DNA from: an uncultured Puniceicoccaceae bacterium
GTDB taxonomy: Bacteria > Verrucomicrobiota > Verrucomicrobiia > Opitutales > Coraliomargaritaceae
Length of the DNA stretch: 43,577 nucleotides
Direction: 5' to 3'
Assembly (NCBI GenBank): GCA_905479975.1
Contig: CAJQOS010000004.1
Span: 1 to 43,577, forward strand
Position numbers and translations under genes: made by a program. Position 1 is the first letter of the stretch. Each line of letters starts with the position of its first letter. Below, piece by piece: positions 43,539 through 43,577 of the stretch. The notes beneath the pieces were generated by a model. The model had not been told where the DNA came from, made no database searches, and was given only the letters and a program-made list of their open reading frames with translations.

Positions 43539-43577
43539 AGTAGGAAAGTAGGAAAGTAGGAAAGTAGGAAAGTAGGA
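43539..43577. repeat. Octanucleotide tandem repeat (AGTAGGAA)4.9 upstream of moaE (runs off window)
   Basis: Thirty-nine bases have a perfect 8-bp period and reach the window edge. The tract begins 5 bp before the moaE start codon. In the mRNA it is a pyrimidine-rich UUCCUACU repeat, so no Shine-Dalgarno is available there. Confidence 0.9.

Overview
The window reads as a chromosomal segment of a Gram-negative bacterium, most likely a marine Verrucomicrobiota of the Opitutae/Puniceicoccales type (Coraliomargarita-like). This placement is an inference. It rests on a PEP-CTERM surface protein, an RRM-type RNA-binding protein, a Tol/TonB envelope set, a stand-alone HPr, and many genes whose 5' leaders are A/C-rich and lack a clear Shine-Dalgarno. 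No rRNA operon, intact tRNA or CRISPR array is present.

Left edge (1-2280): the end of an integrative element. It has a HigBA-type toxin-antitoxin pair with a perfect 16-bp palindromic operator and a tyrosine recombinase. Next to these is the 3' portion of a tRNA-Arg(CCG) gene (anticodon arm, T arm, 3' acceptor strand), which I read as the attachment-site copy. On the other side lies a decayed PIN/excisionase-type toxin-antitoxin pair. From 2281 to 8590 come a TPR protein with two simple-sequence repeats, a TetR regulator, HPr, an ABC exporter, an RRM protein, thymidylate kinase and a PfkB sugar kinase.

Middle (8777-24303): a TolQ/ExbB-TolR/ExbD-TonB/TolA operon; a MarR regulator flanked by two identical 12-bp palindromes, the second leading to a 34-codon orphan ORF; a DUF4197 protein; a secreted protein of unknown role; HemN with an FNR-like box; a SWIM-SNF2 ATPase; and a sodium/solute symporter. 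A decayed stretch follows, with an AAA ATPase pseudogene and a stray copy of the pnp 3' region. Then come pnp and rpsO.

Right part (24505-43577): a five-gene putative detoxification operon (nitroreductase, PNPOx-like, DUF1348, carboxymuconolactone-decarboxylase-like, secreted alpha/beta hydrolase) with a TetR regulator and similar operators at both promoters. After it lie an NAD(P)-binding protein, a 43-aa membrane peptide, a large TPR protein, and a PEP-CTERM protein behind a candidate sigma-54 promoter. Next is a three-gene operon pairing two SPFH proteins with a winged-helix-like membrane protein. The window ends with QueG, MscS, an unknown membrane protein, an EEP-family lipoprotein, MetG, a MOSC protein and MoaE.

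Several short intergenic repeat families recur, often between convergent genes: 6761-6845 with 13001-13100; 38472-38554 with 42397-42479; a REP-like pair at 27994-28150; and a MITE-like element at 31808-31906. Simple-sequence repeats also abut the start codons of the TPR gene at 3153 and of moaE. The best candidates for something undescribed are the SPFH/winged-helix membrane operon, the repeat families at gene junctions, the MarR site with its orphan ORF, and the pnp-fragment/ATPase fossil.
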